64,000 bases of DNA from Pontederia crassipes (GCA_030549335.1 CM060188.1:71640696-71704695); one strand, 5' to 3'. Numbered from the stretch's first letter, positions 22,544 to 35,340 are shown. Notes: generated by a model not told the origin, from the letters alone. Numbers and translations: made by a program.

Positions 22544-23698
22544 TGTTGGATCTAAGATTTAATGACATACAAAATTATATTTTGATGATACAAACATCGA
22601 AATATTAAAGTTAAAATGTTGAAAAAGTTTAAAGAAAAGTGATAACTTAATGCACTACATTTTGATTAAATAATTGACTATGATTTTATTAGATTCTGGA
22701 TGAATCATATATATCATTGTAGAGAATTATGTTATCTATCCATAAAATTTAAGATTATCTAATTTGGATAATTATGCAAAAAGTTATGCTCAAAATAGTG
22801 CAGGTTGGTCAACCTGTCGGTCGAAGCAAAGAAGGCCGATCGATGATATACTGGTCCACCGATTGAAGAAGCTGGTCGACCGACAAATACATGAATTTTC
22901 TCAATCGACGTCGAGATGATGTCGGTCGACATACCGATCGACGAACCAGTCGATCGACCAGCTGTGGTAACTGGAGAAATCAACGCAATGGTCATATAGA
23001 TCGGTCAACCGTTTCATTGGTCAAATGAATAGCAACGGCTATATTTCAAGGAGAAAAATGTCGAAGAAATTTTGGACGAATTTCCCACATACTAGAGCCT
23101 ATAAAAGGAGTGCCAAAGCTAGAAGCAAAAGCATCCATCCAAGCATTGAAGTAAAACTTTAAGAAATCATAAGATGATCATTTCTCTTGAAGTTATCATT
23201 TAGAGCTTTCTTTCTCTCTCTCTTCTCTTCTTGTGAGTGTTCTATTGTATAAGAGAGAAACTATATTTCAGAAAGATTGTGAGAGCTCATTTGTAAAAGA
23301 GGTTCCAAATATTACCTCTTGAGCGAGAGAAAATATTAGTTTCCTATGAGGAGAGGTTTGTCTTGCCTCTCGAAGCGGAGAAAATGTGGTTGTGTAAAGG
23401 GCTTTCTTCCTTGCCCCATTTGAAACAAAGGAAGTGCTAGTGGAATCTCCAACGGTCTCGAGGTTGAGAAGTCGGAGCGAGGACGTAGGCCAAGGTGTGG
23501 CCGAACCTCATCAACAACCACCCGTGTTCATTGTGTTTGATTTCTCTCACTCTCTCTCCCTCTCATATTGTGTTTCTAATATGAAATGCAAAGGTTTTAA
23601 GAATAGATTTTAAGCTTCTCGACGATTTTTGTGAAATCGATATTTTCAGATTGAACATCGATTCAACGCCCCCCTCTTGGTGCCCTTTGGGATCCTAT
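22544..23698 (+). repeat. 3' LTR of gag-only element copy 1
   Basis: Starts TGTTGGATC. The TATA box TATAAAAGG is at 23100-23108. Compared with the 5' LTR it carries one extra segment near 23365-23400. Its end is CCTAT in place of CCTACA, directly followed by GATCT. Confidence 0.92.
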
Positions 23699-23703
23699 GA
23701 TCT

Positions 23704-25058
23704 TTCGTCGAAGAAGTGGCGACGGCACAGGTCATCGACGGAGGGGAAAAATCGGCGGTGAGGGCACTGAATGCCGATGAAGAGGGCGGTGGAGCAGGTC
23801 GTCGACGGAGTGGAATCACCGATGTTGCTGAAGTCGCCGGAGTCCAGTCTGATCGGTGGTGGCACGATGGGCTGGAGTCCGAATCGATGTCGCGGGGTCG
23901 CTGGCGGTGAAGAAAAAGGGCGAATTGTCATTGAAAGATGACCATTGGTGTGGAATCGCCGATCATTCAGAGATCACCGGAGGTCGATGCTTGGCGTGGA
24001 GGTCTACTCGCCGGCAGATGATGGCGCGGTCCAGCAAACATTGGAGAGAGAAAGCTGACGTTGGAACGAAGATAGAGAGCATGAAACCTAGCTTAATTTC
24101 ATGGACCTGTGTGTAAATATCAGAAATAGGAAGGCTGCGAAGAGTGTTTAATGGCCCTTGAATAATAAATGCCGATGGTTGAGCGTTGGGGTGATTTACG
24201 AGGTTATGCGATCGACTTACGAGGCATGACTCGCTATTCGAAGTAGAAACCATGTGGATCGATCTGTGGAAAAAGGTCTGGGCCTATGAGGTAATGCCAC
24301 ATGTTCTCCCAATGGTGTGTAGCCAGTGAGATTCATGTCCCATGAACGGGAGGTGTCACCTCGTGAGAATCGGTGACGGCTCATGAACAACGTGCAGGGT
24401 CATGAGTCGGGGAAAACTCAAGTTGCTATAGCGTTATTTACGGCCCGTGAGAACTTTCTCACGACCCGTGAGACCATGTGTTGTAGAGACTCTGACTCAC
24501 TGTTAGAGCCGTGAAATCAATCGGATGACCTATGATCAGTGGAGTGAGTGATTGGGATGATTCCGTACAACTCGTGAAGAAATTCTGATGGGGCGTGAGA
24601 AGCTGAGACATTGCAACATCCTGTGAGCCCCGTGAGATGTATATCACGCCCCGTGAGAAACAATGAAAATGTGTTGTGAGACTCGTGAGACATGTAAGAT
24701 GGCCCGTGACTATTGTAAATGGTGTTTGATTGTTATTTCATGGGTCATGAAGAAAAAGTAATGCCTGTGAGAGGCCCATGACACAGATATTACGGCCTGT
24801 GAAAATCCAAAATTTTTCCAACTTTAACTATGGTGTGCCTGCAATTGATTAGCGGGGCGACCAGTATGGAATGAAACTTTAATTGAGCAAAAATTCTATA
24901 AGAGGAATAATAACTAAGTATCAAAATAAAGAGAGACTAATGCTAAGAATAAAAGTGGAAGTTAGACTATTAACTACACATTAAAAAACTACTAATATAG
25001 TTGAGGCAATATAGTTCTAGAGATATAGTCGCTAGCTTGACTGTCCCCTTAGCATATG
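23704..25058 (-). other. Athila region between integrase and ORF-1
   Basis: Continues the Athila beyond the nested element. The part from 23704 to 24110 is GC-rich with frames on both strands but no recognised domain; 24300-24800 is full of CACGGCCCGTGAGA-type words like those of the LTR. No gene is assigned. Confidence 0.5.
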
Positions 25059-26340
25059 CTAGGGTTCGAATGATGAGAGGAGTTGTATGACGGTGGGCAT
25101 GGTGCCGTCGACATATGATTTGACTCTATGTCCATGCACTCTAAATGTGGACTTACCGTCACAAGATAGTAACTCGACTATGCCTTGAGGTGACATGTTG
25201 ATGATAGTGTAAGGTCTAGACCATCGGCAAACAAGTTTTCCAAGAAATAAGCGAAGACGGCTATTATGAAGAAGAACTTTTTGATCTGGTAGGAATTCTT
25301 TCTGTTTGATGTGTTTATCATGTAGCATTTTTGTTCGTTCCTTATACAACTTGCTGTTCTCGTAGGCATTGTGTCAAAATTTATCAAGGTCATTCAGCGT
25401 TAATGGTCTTTCGTTCCCATCGGTATCTAAATTATAGTTTAGAAATTTGGTGGCTCAATATGATTTATACTCTAATTCAACAGGAAGGTGACATGCTTTA
25501 CCAAAAACTAGTCTATATGGGGATGTGCGAATTGGAGTCTTAAATGTAGTTTTGTAGGCCCAGAGTGCGTCATGAAGTTTTAGAGACCAATCTTTTCTAG
25601 ATGCATTTATAGTTTTCTCAAGTATGTGTTTTAATTCTCTCTTGGATACCTCAACCTAACCACAAGTTTGTGCATGATAAGGTATACTAAGCTCGTGATT
25701 AATCTTTAATTGTTGCATGAGACTGTTACTATTTTATTGCAAAAGTGTGTGCCGTTGTCACTAATGATAACTCTAGGCATGCCATACCTAGTGAATATAT
25801 TCTTCCTTTGAAATTTCACCACCACCTTAGCATCATTAGTAGGTGAAGCAACAATTTCAACCCACTTAGACACGTATTTGACAGCAAGCAACCAGGATGT
25901 ATTCATGACCATAGGACTTGGGAAAGGTACCCATAAAATCGATACCCCAAACATCAAAGATATCACAATAGAGAATATTGTTTAAAAGCATTTCATTGTG
26001 GTGAGAGATGTTACCTATCCTCTGACAAAGGTCGCAAGATTTACAATATTCCCTGACATCTTTATAAAGTGTGGGCCAATAGAACCCGCATTCGAGTACT
26101 TCTAGGCCAAAGTGTCCCCCGGCCACGCCGTCATGGCAATGTTCCAGAATGTTGGGCATCTCATCTTGCCTTACGCATTGCTGGATCACCTGATCTGCAC
26201 ATACTTTAAACAAATATGGATCCTCCCAATGATAATGTTTAATGTCAGAGAAAAAACTTATTCTTTTGATGTGTAGTCCATCCTTTGGGGATCCATTTGC
26301 TAGCAAGGTAGTTAGCGAAATCTGCAAATCAAGGTGTTAG
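25059..26340 (-). pseudogene. Athila integrase
   Basis: Read from 26327 leftward: an H2C2 zinc-binding segment ([12 protein letters not shown], then CKSCDLCQR), the core start with [11 protein letters not shown] (first catalytic Asp), then in another frame [11 protein letters not shown] and VIISDNGTHFCN (second Asp), and from 25349 the C-terminal DNA-binding part (QKVLLHNSRLRLF, then RWSRPYTI and FRVHGHRVK). This enzyme inserts the cDNA copy into the genome. Frame changes at about 25900 and between 25400 and 25700, and lack of a clear final Glu, show that it is dead. Confidence 0.88.
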
Positions 26341-26613
26341 TTCATACTTATGATTAATCGCAAACACCGCTAGGATTTTTTCGTTGGGAAACTCTTCCCA
26401 AATATTGACTGCTTCCTCAAGGGCTAGTTCTAGGTGAGAGAGGTGGTCGGCCACTAAGTTCTTTGTCCCCTTTTTATCCTTGATTTCGACATCAAATTCC
26501 TGTAATAATAAAATTCATCGAATTAATCTGGGCTTGGCATCAATCTTCATCATAAGATGTCGGATGGCTGCATGATTAGTGTAGACAACAACTCTGGAAC
26601 ATATTAAATAAGG

Positions 26614-27705
26614 TCAAAATTTGTCAAATGCATAAAACACAGCCAAAAATTCTTTCTCCATGGTCGCATAATTGATTTGAGTGGAGATGAGTGTGCGGCT
26701 GGTGTAATAGATGACATGAAAAATTTTATCGCATTGCTGTCCCAAAACTGCTCCAATCACTGCATCACTTGCATCGCACATAAGTTCAAATGGGAGACTC
26801 CAATAAGGGGCGACAACAACAGGAGCAGAAATCAATTTCTCTTTTAACGTATTATATGCCTCTAAACAATCCGAGTTGAAATCAAATTTTGCATCTTTAG
26901 TAAGTAGTGCAGTGAGTGGTTTTGAGATCTTCGAGAAATATTTTAAGAAATGACTATAGAAGCCAGCATGTTCGAGAAAACTTCTGGCGGCTTTGACATT
27001 TGTATGAGGAGGAAGGTTGGCGATGACATCAATTTTGGCCTTGTCGACTTCGATGCCTTTCTCAAAAATTTTGTGACCAAGAACTATACCTTCCTTCAAC
27101 TTGAAATGACATTTTTCCCAATTCAGGACAAGAATTGTTTCCTCGCATCTCTTCAAGACTAAAGACGGGTAACGTAAACAATTATCGAAGGAGTTCCCGA
27201 AGAAAGTGAAATCATCCATGAAGATTTCAAGGATTTGTTTGTTCATATCCAAAAATTGACATCATGCAATGTTGAAAGGTTGTTGGAGCATTGCAAAGTC
27301 CGAACAGCATCCTTTGGTAGGAAAAGATTCCATATGGGCATGTGAATGTCATTTTCTCCTAGTATTCGGGTGCAACTGCAATTTGATTATACCTTGAATA
27401 TCCATCTAAAAAACAATAGAAGATGTGAACTAAAATACGCTCGAGCATTTGATCAATAAAGGGTAAAGGAAAGTGATTCTTGTGTGTGGCGTCATTTAAC
27501 TTACGATAATCAATGCATACACGACAACCGGTCACAGTTCTCTGCGGAATAAGGTCATTATTTTTATTTTTAACTACTATCATACCTCCTTTCTTCGGTA
27601 CTACCTGAACCGGACTGACCCAATGGCTATTTGAAATGGCGTAGATGATCCTGGCATCAAGTAGCTTGATAATTTCTTTTCTAACGACCTCCTTCGGCAT
27701 GAGAT
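26614..27705 (-). pseudogene. Athila reverse transcriptase and RNase H
   Basis: The RT begins near 27700 (EIIKLLDARIIY, SHWVSPVQVVPKKGG, VCIDYRKLN, FLDGYSRYNQIA), is broken by a stop at about 27358 and resumes in frame from 27252 with the catalytic FMDD box in EIFMDDFTFFGNS, then NWEKCHFKLKEGIVLGHKI and the connection FSKISKPL. RNase H starts at PFELMCDASDAVIGAVLGQ. The sequence around FMDD is typical of Athila and Tat lineages. It copied the element RNA into DNA; it is now interrupted by nonsense codons. Confidence 0.92.
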
Positions 27706-28480
27706 TAAGTCTTCATTGAAACTGAGCCGAAGGGTGTCGATCCTCTTCTGTCAAGATTTTGTGCCGGCAAATGGTAGGTGAGATACCTTTAATATTCGAG
27801 ATAGACCATGCTATGACCTTCTTGTGAGTTCTCAGCACCTCCAAAAGTCAGCGTTCAGTATCATCTCTAAGAGAGGAAGCGATAATAACTGAAAAATGCA
27901 TCTTTTTCCAGAAAGGCATATTTCAGATGTGAAGGAAGGCCTTTAAGTTCAAGTTTCAGTGGTGAGAAATTTCTTCTTACTGGATTGCGATCTCTTCTTT
28001 ATCCAAATTTTGTATCTCAGTTGTTGTCTCTTCATCATCTACATCATCGACACCCATATATGGATCATTAACAATGTTAGAGACCATTCATCAATTTCAT
28101 CATGAATTTCATCTTCTAGACTCTCGATAGCGAAACATGAGGAACATGAGGCATAATCCATAGAGTTTTGAAGTGAGGTCTTCATGTCAAAACTGAGATC
28201 CTGATTATCAACTCGAAGTGTAAGTTTTCCTTATTGGACGTCGATGAGAGTGTTGCCCATAGCCAAGAATGGGTGTCACAAGATAATATGAGCCTCTAGT
28301 CCAGCCTTCATATCCATTACTACAAAATCTGTTGGGAAGATGAATTTGTCTACTTTTACCAATACATCTTCCAGTAGTCCCTTCAGTTTCTTTACCGATT
28401 GATCAAATTTATGCTTGCTCCAAGGTCACAAAGAGCATTGTGCACAATGATAATCTCCAATTGTGCAAGAAATGATAAAA
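27706..28480 (-). pseudogene. Athila protease and linker
   Basis: On the minus strand, DLGASINLI at about 28400-28445 is the aspartic protease active-site motif (DLGAS). Downstream, in broken frames, lies the linker with LPSHLKYAFLEKDAFF that precedes RT in Athila polyproteins. Several stops are seen. Confidence 0.75.
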
Positions 28481-28499
28481 CTGTCCGGATCGCCCATCT

Positions 28500-30095
28500 T
28501 AGTTGGAAGATATTCCTTCTAAACTGCACAATATTGAGGCATCATCTTCACGATGTCTTCAATATTGATCTTCCGTTTGCGAGATAGGACATTTTTCAGA
28601 AACTGTGTAGCTGGGCATCTGCTGTAATGCTTCATAAAAAGGAATGTTAATGTGCAATTGTTTAAATATTTCAATGAAGTGCAAGAATTGCTTATCCAAT
28701 TGTTCGTTGCGCAGTTTTTGTGGGAGCAACAAATTTTCCATCTTGCTTGGTATCTCGATGGTTGTTGGTTCTTTCCCTTTAAATTTGGGAGTTGGAGGTG
28801 CGGGTCCTTCTTCATTCATAATGGGATCATGTGATGCTTCAATAGTGGTTTCATGTGAGGATTGTCGGACTGGTCCAGCTAGAGTTTTTCCACTTCATAA
28901 AGAGATAGCTTTGGCTTCTTCTCGTGGGTTTTTCTCGGTGTTGCTTGGAAGAGCGTCTGGTGTACATCCAGCAAGAACATTTGCTATTTGTCCTAGTTGA
29001 ATTTTTAGATTGTGGATGGAAGCATCTTGATTGGAAAACTTGGTTTTCATGGTTGTTATAAATTTTGTCATCAACTCTTCCAGGTTCGGCTTCGTTTCAG
29101 TTTGTGATTGTGGATGGAGTGGTTGCTGAAATTATTGTCGTTAAAAGTTGTTTTGTGGAGGTGGTTGTTGTCCTCAGTTTTGTCTCCAAGAAAATAAATG
29201 ATGATTATGCCAATTTTGATTGTAAAAATTTTCCAATAGTGGAGACGTGAAAGAGGGATTGGAGACATAGTTAGTATTTTTAATTTGATTAGAAGAATTA
29301 CCACATGGACATTTAGAAATCGAGTGTCCTCCTCCACAGAGATCCCAGGGATTGTTATGGCTCAAAAGCATCTCAAACTTTTTATTCAGTGATTCCAACT
29401 GAGCCTACTCCTCTTCCCTACTAGTTGCATTTAGATTGCCATGAATTTAGGGCCACATCATCAAGCATATCATATATTTCTTGTGGTTTCATCTTGCCCA
29501 TGACCGTTCCTCTAGCTAAGGAGTCGAGCTGGTCTTTATCAGTTTGGCGCAAACCATTGTAGGAACCTTCATGCTTTTCCCATAGTTGAATTCAACTGTC
29601 GGGAACTCCGGCCAAGAGTTCCTTGAATTTGTCCCATGCCTCATAGAGTGTTTCCTCATCATCTTGTCGAAAAGATCGGAGTTCGTTTCTCAGCTTTGCT
29701 GCTTTCTGAGGTGGGCAATATTTGTTGATGAATTTGTCTACAAGTTTCGCCCAACTCTTGATTGATCCTGCAGGAAGAGCCTTCAGCCAAGTAAATGCTT
29801 TGTCTCTCAGGGAAAAGGGAAACAAGGTTAGGCGGGATGCATCCACAGAAATGTTAAGACTCTTAAAGGTGTTGCAGATGCGAAGAAATTTATCAAGGTG
29901 ATCATGAGGGTTCTCATGGAAAGCTCTGCCGAATTGATGTGCTTCAACCATGGAAGTAATGTCGGGGTTCAATTCGAAGTTATTTGTTGTGATTGCTGGA
30001 ATCACGATGCTGGAGTTAGTGTTCGAATATTTAGCCGAGACGTAATCCATCATGCTGAGTTCTTCAATGTGGCGGCATTTTTGTTGTTCAGCCAT
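28500..30095 (-). pseudogene. Athila gag
   Basis: ATG at 30095 (MAEQQKCRHIEEL), open to a TGA-type stop near 29592, then continued in broken frames. The capsid core (Retrotrans_gag family) is clear: NFELNPDITSMVEAHQFG, LRICNTFKSLN, LTLFPFSLRDKAFTWLKALP, KFINKYCPPQK and LRNELRSFRQ. Around 29330 a zinc knuckle WDLCGGGHSISKC has lost its first Cys. The product forms the particle that holds element RNA. The neighbouring 5' region (30096-30337) is the leader. Confidence 0.9.
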
Positions 30096-30314
30096 CGTGT
30101 TCTTTCGCAGTAGCCGCGCTGTTCGTTTGATCTCAAGATCAAATTCCAGAGGAGCTTTAGAGTATTATGTCGAGTGCCACGATCCAAAGGCTTCAGATTA
30201 GATGGCTTGTGACGAATTGTGCCTTGAAATCTGCACAGCCACCAAACGAAAAGGAAACAAAAAGTAAAGAGTCTCAAAGTAGCATAAAATAAGAGTAGAA
30301 AGTAAAGAATTGTT

Positions 30315-30337
30315 CCTTGGCAATGGTGTCAAAAACT
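30315..30337 (-). other. Athila primer-binding site, decayed
   Basis: Minus strand TTTTTGACACCATTGCCAAGG directly after the LTR. The Athila consensus as I know it has GGCGCCGTTGCCGGGG here; every difference is G to A on the element strand. Confidence 0.7.
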
Positions 30338-32436
30338 TGATGCAAGAATTGATAACAATTAAATGCTAGCAAGTACACAAGTCGCTCAAGTAATATAGTG
30401 AAAAGTATAGGTTATCGATCTCACGAGGAACTAATTTACTTATCTATGAAATCTCAGAGGCTAATAGGAGACGACATAAATTTCGGGTAAAATAGGTGCA
30501 AAAAGTAAAATTTGCACAAAGATAAAAAACTAAAATTAAACAGACTATCTCAATCCTGAATTTAAAACAATTACTCCATCTAAGATTGTAATCAAATTAA
30601 ACAGACATTGAGATGCATTAAACTGTAGATTCTAGACTATTAATGCCCATATAATGGTAATATTTAATAGACTGCACAATTTGCAATCCCGTCTAGGATC
30701 CTACGAGTTGTGTTATATAATGCTCTGACATACTAATCTTGAATCAATTATAGAGCCAACATGCAGACCAAAATGGTAATTCCCACAAGGATAACAACCA
30801 ACTAAGGATAACAATCAATATCAGGGAAGCTTTAGGAATAACATATATAATTAAAAGAAACTGAACTTCATTAAATGAAACAGAGAAGGTCTATGAGTTT
30901 GCCTTTAACAATATAATACAAACCATAAAGATAACGAAGAACTCTAAATTATAGAAGCAAGAACTAAGATCCTAAACTAAAGAAAAGACTACAGAGGAAC
31001 TAAAGATAGGAAAATAAATATCTAATATCATCCCAACATTAAGTAGAACATATAATACCGATGAACTGCCGCTGAATCTCGTCTAGAGTCGATCCAGCAG
31101 AAGTCTCCCCAACAATCTTTCATAGTCTTCTCACGTTCTTGGCTTGCAGGCCCTAGTATGATCAACTCTTGTTGCCAAATGTCCCTTTTTATAGGGTCTC
31201 TGGTTTCCAAGTGGTTTGGGAACAAACAGAAATATTTTTCATGTGAAATAAGGTAAATTCGGATTCCCATTGGTTCTAAGAGTTTTGCCTTGTAAAAGTC
31301 TGAAATTTCTGGTCTAATTAGTTTCCAATTGATCCTTAGGACATATGGTAGGAGTTGGAGTCCTTGTGCATTGAGAATTATTCCGAAAATAGATCGAATT
31401 TGATGTCCGTCACGCCCTCTGAAATTGTTCTAACGATCGAATCAGAGTCGAATTACATCTTCTATGCTATCTCAAAGGGGCGTGAGAAGGATCTCACGAC
31501 CATGATTCGGGCGATTTTATCTTCGATCATGCAACTTAGATGATTTCAAGGCTCGTAACCAATTGTTAATGGCTCGTGAACCTTGAATCTGAAACGTCGA
31601 TCATCTGTGACATCCGTGAAGGAGCTATAACATCACGTTAAAGATTTTCTTTGAAGTTTCTTCGATGTTTAACGACCCATTAAGCGTCGATCATGGCCCG
31701 TTATAGATGATTATTGATTCCATACCTTCTGTGATGTTTGTGAAAATATTTTCGGTCGATGATAAGAGTGCTAGAATGCGTAACGACCCATTACGCTTTG
31801 CTCATGGCCCCTTAATTCATCCAAATTTGATTCGTTGTAAAATCCGTGAGATTTGTGTGATCCATGAAAATCTTGATATAACGGTCGTGAACAATCTGAC
31901 ACGGCCCGTAAGTTGTCTTTGTGTGAGCTGGAGTCGGGTCGTCCGTGAAACATATTGGCCGACGTGATTTTTGGTCTTCACGGCCGTTGGAAATATTTAA
32001 CGGCCCGTAAGTTCATAATTTCTTTCCTCAGTCTGCTACTGATAGAGCCGTGAGAATGATGAGTTGAGGTGTTAACTAATATCTCACGGCCCGTGAAATA
32101 TATTTTTTTGTGCGGTTGGTTCTGTAAGGGTCGTGAACGTCAGATTGTGGGGCATGAGCGTCACTTTTCTAGGCCATGACACTTCTTTAACGGCCCGTTA
32201 TGAGTGTTTCTTTATAATTTCAGCAGCTAATTGGACTTTGTTTCGCGTTATTCTTCTTTTCTTCCGTTCCCCCACCATTTTTTATTCTTAATTCCTGCAA
32301 AATCACACCAACTAGAGGTAGATGACTACTTCAAACAATTCAAAGAAATAAATATAAATAGATGCATGCTATGAATAAATTACACAAAATAAGCCTAAAT
32401 GCAAGTCTAACTATATGTTGTAAAATGCATGCATCA
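30338..32436 (-). repeat. Athila 5' LTR
   Basis: Inner end TGATGCAAG, outer end GCATCA followed by AAAGT. It matches 14341-16579 along its length but lacks about 140 bp, partly around 30520-30560 and 32090. Confidence 0.93.
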
Positions 32437-34110
32437 AAAGTCGATCATAATATTTCACATGCTTGCTTTGATGCATTCATGGAGATATTAAAAGAGGTCA
32501 CACCATCCGTGGCTCAAATTCTTGAGAATTATTATAGTACCAAGATATTAGCTTCAAAACTTGGCCTTGGCTCGACCAAATAGATTGTTGTCGAAATGGA
32601 TGTATGTTGTTTTATGGTGATGACATAAGTTTAAGGAAGAGTAAATTTTGTGGTGCTAAATGATATAAATCAACTACAAAAAATGAGGCTCCAGTAAAGA
32701 CAATGCACTACTTGCCTCTTATTCCAAGACTTAAAAGATTACACTCGTCCGTAGGATCTGCCAAGACATATGACAACTAAAGGTATCATGCTCCACCCAT
32801 CTGATGGTGAAGCATGGAAACATTTTGATAATTTGCATCCAGAATTTCTAAATGACGAAAGAAATATAAGACTTGGGTTATGTGCAAATGGTTTTACACC
32901 ATAGGGTCAAACGTCAATTCCTTATTCCTATTGGCCGGTCATAATTACACCATACAATTTGCCTCCTGGAGTATGTATGTCTGCTCCATACATGTTTTTG
33001 ATGTGCATTGTTCCTGATCCGCATAGTCCTAAGCAGAAGTTAGATGTGTATTTATAGCCTCTGATCGACGAGTTTAAGGAGTTATGGAATGGTATCATAA
33101 CTTATGATGTCTCAACCAAACAGAATTTTACCCTAAAAGTTGTCATACTATGGACGACTTTCCGACATATGGAATGTTAAGTGGTTGGATGACTGCAAGT
33201 AAGTTAGGATGTCCATAGTGTACGGATAAGTCAAATGCTTTCACTATAAAGAATGGAGGTAAAAATTGTTGGTTTGATTATCATAGACAATTTCTTGCGG
33301 AAAATCATCCATTTCGAAGTAATAAAAATGTCTTTCGAAGGGAAAAAAATAGAGGATAACATGCCTCCCGTCAGGTTATCCGGAGATTAATTATTTGACA
33401 TCATAAATAGAATTATGGACAATCCAAATGTTCCATATAGTGATATGGTGTCTCGCACAACTGGACGAAATGTATTATCTTTTGGGATCTACCTTACTGG
33501 AAAGATCATTTGATTCATCATAATTTGGATGTCATGCACATTGATAAAAATGTATTTGATAAATCTGAAGACAATATTGTCGACGTCCGGAGTTAGACCT
33601 TATTAACTTGGCCAACGGTAAATTGTCCAAACCCAAAGCTTGCTACATGCTCACAAAGGATAAGAAGATGCAGGTGTGCCGATGGGTTCATGAGCTTAGA
33701 ATGCCAGATGGTTATGCTTCAAATTTGACAAGATGCGTGGATATGAACAATTTGTGTTTGTTCGGCATGAAGTCACAAGTGCCATGTCTTCATGGAGTCA
33801 TTGCTTCCTATTGCATTTTCACAATTGCCGAAAAAGATATGGAAGCCTCTTACTGAGCTGAGTCAATTTTTTATGAATTTATGTTCGACAAACCTCACCA
33901 TGGAAAATATGTTACAATTGGAAGTTACAATCATTTTATGCAAGCTAGAAAGAATATTTCCACCCAATTTCTTTGATTCCATGGAACATCTACCGATCCA
34001 TCTACCGTATGAAGCAAAGGTAGGTGGGCCAGTTCAATATAGGTGGATGTACCCATTTGAGAGATATCTAAACATAATTAAAAGAACTATTAAAAAATAA
34101 AGCACGTGTA
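32437..34110 (+). pseudogene. CACTA TNP2 transposase, central part with DUF4218
   Basis: Continues the frame cut at 14340 (HACFDAFMEIL, LENYYSTKIL). After frameshifts and stops at 32581-32780 the Transposase_21 core follows: MLHPSDGEAWKHFDN, ERNIRLGLCANGF, SYWPVIITPYNLPPGVCM, PLIDEFKELWNG, and the decayed MLSGW and CPYC regions. From 33608 comes the DUF4218 module, with CKLERIFPPNFFDSMEHL and HLPYEAKVGGPVQYRWMYP almost unchanged. TNP2 is the catalytic transposase of CACTA elements. More than ten stops or frame changes; the DUF4218 part is the best kept. Confidence 0.93.
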
Positions 34111-35340
34111 GAAGGCTCCATTTGTGAGGCATACATAATACAAGAGATCTCGTATTTTTGTTCATATTACTTTGAATCTCACATCAAGTGCACCAGAACT
34201 AGAGTTCGTCGATACACCCAAAAGTTGTCAAGTTTTAAATAGCTAGGTGGACATTATGGCAAGTCAAAAAGTAGATGGTTGAATGATGCAGAATTCAAGT
34301 CCGTATTGAATCATGTCCTCTTAAATACACATGAGGTGCAAAGCTATATTACGTAAGTTATTTATTTCATGTGTCTAATGTTTTAGTGAACTCTTCAATT
34401 GTCACTTTTTTAATTTATCGTGCTTGCTTTTTTAGTGCTTTCTTGCAATGCTACAATATCCCCGAAGATGAAACACAACTAAGAATCGAGAATGACTTTG
34501 CACAATGGTTTAAGGATCACGTAAAGTCTCCTTCAAATTTTCTTATTTCAACATCACCAAAATAGATTGTTGATGACTTTAATTAAATTTTTGGTAATAC
34601 GTGTATAGGTTTTTAGTGGTCATACTTCTAGTATGTCGAACTTCATTGATTTGGCATGGGGCCTAGTCGACATGTGACAAGTTGGCATGTGTATTTCATC
34701 AATGGTTACAAATTTCATATAGAAAGTTGGTCGTGGGGTAAGAAAACAGTTAACAGTAGTGTGTGTCAAAGGATCCACTGATGGAGAAGATGAAAGTAAC
34801 TATTATGGCATCTTTAAAGATATCATCGAGTTAGAGTATACCATAGGTACTATGGTCACCTTATTTGAATGTACGTGGTTTGATCCAACGAAAAAAGGAG
34901 GACACAAATTCATAAAGACATCAAAATCGTTGAAGTACGACATTCAAGACGGTATGAACAATTTGATCTCTTCATCATTCCGTCTTCTACAAGGCAAGTG
35001 CATTATGTGAGTTATCTAGAAAGGATAAGAGAAAAAGCCCAATGGTGGGTTGTAATTCGAATGAAAACAAGAAATCGGATTGAGGTTGAAGGTGCGTTAC
35101 AAGTTGCATACCAAGATGATTCAGTGGCACAGGTTGGACCAATTGTAGACACACAATTGATTGAAGATCTACGGGATGAAGAACACTTGTTCGATGAATT
35201 CGACAATGTTGAATGCAACGATGAAGTAGAAAGTGATGATGAACCCTATGAAGAGGATTATGAAAGTGCGTAATCTTCAAAAGATGAAGATGAATTTGAA
35301 ACATGTGATTATTCTGTTAATGACGACTAAATCATTAATT
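34111..35340 (+). pseudogene. CACTA TNP2 transposase, C-terminal part with DUF4216
   Basis: After a broken stretch, DUF4216 is clear from about 34740: VCVKGSTDGEDESNYYG, DIIELEYTIG and LFECTWFDPTKKGG, then in the next frame from 34998 HYVSYL and WWVVIRMKTRNRIEV with an acidic tail ending at 35273. The ORF at 34371-34565 (ending DHVKSPSNF) matches the segment between DUF4218 and DUF4216, and an intron may lie before it (GTAAGT near 34352). These modules follow Transposase_21 in most plant CACTA elements. Not intact. Confidence 0.85.

Larger units (their letters stand above)
19136..23698 (+). mobile_element. Gag-only Copia-type LTR element, copy 1 (TR-GAG-like)
   Basis: 5' LTR 19136-20267, 3' LTR 22544-23698, flanked by a perfect GATCT duplication (19131-19135, 23699-23703). 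Next to the 5' LTR is TTGGTATCAGATCGGG, a one-base variant of the tRNA-iMet primer-binding site; before the 3' LTR is a polypurine tract with GGGGGAGAT. The internal region is only 2.3 kb and encodes gag alone; no protease, integrase, RT or RNase H is seen. Two further copies with the same plan lie at 46549-51050 and 53988-58414. It would rely on proteins of an autonomous Copia. It sits inside the Athila. Confidence 0.92.
14341..32436 (-). mobile_element. Athila-type Gypsy retrotransposon
   Basis: Minus-strand element with LTRs of 2.2 kb (14341-16579, 3') and 2.1 kb (30338-32436, 5'), ends TGATGC...GCATCA, flanked by AAAGC and AAAGT. Order from right: primer-binding site, gag, protease, RT-RNase H, integrase, then a long 3' region with an ATHILA ORF-1-like frame. 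The gag and RT sequences and the DNA organisation identify the Athila lineage. It lies inside the CACTA transposase gene and is itself interrupted by a gag-only LTR element (19136-23698). All genes carry stops or frameshifts. Confidence 0.92.
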
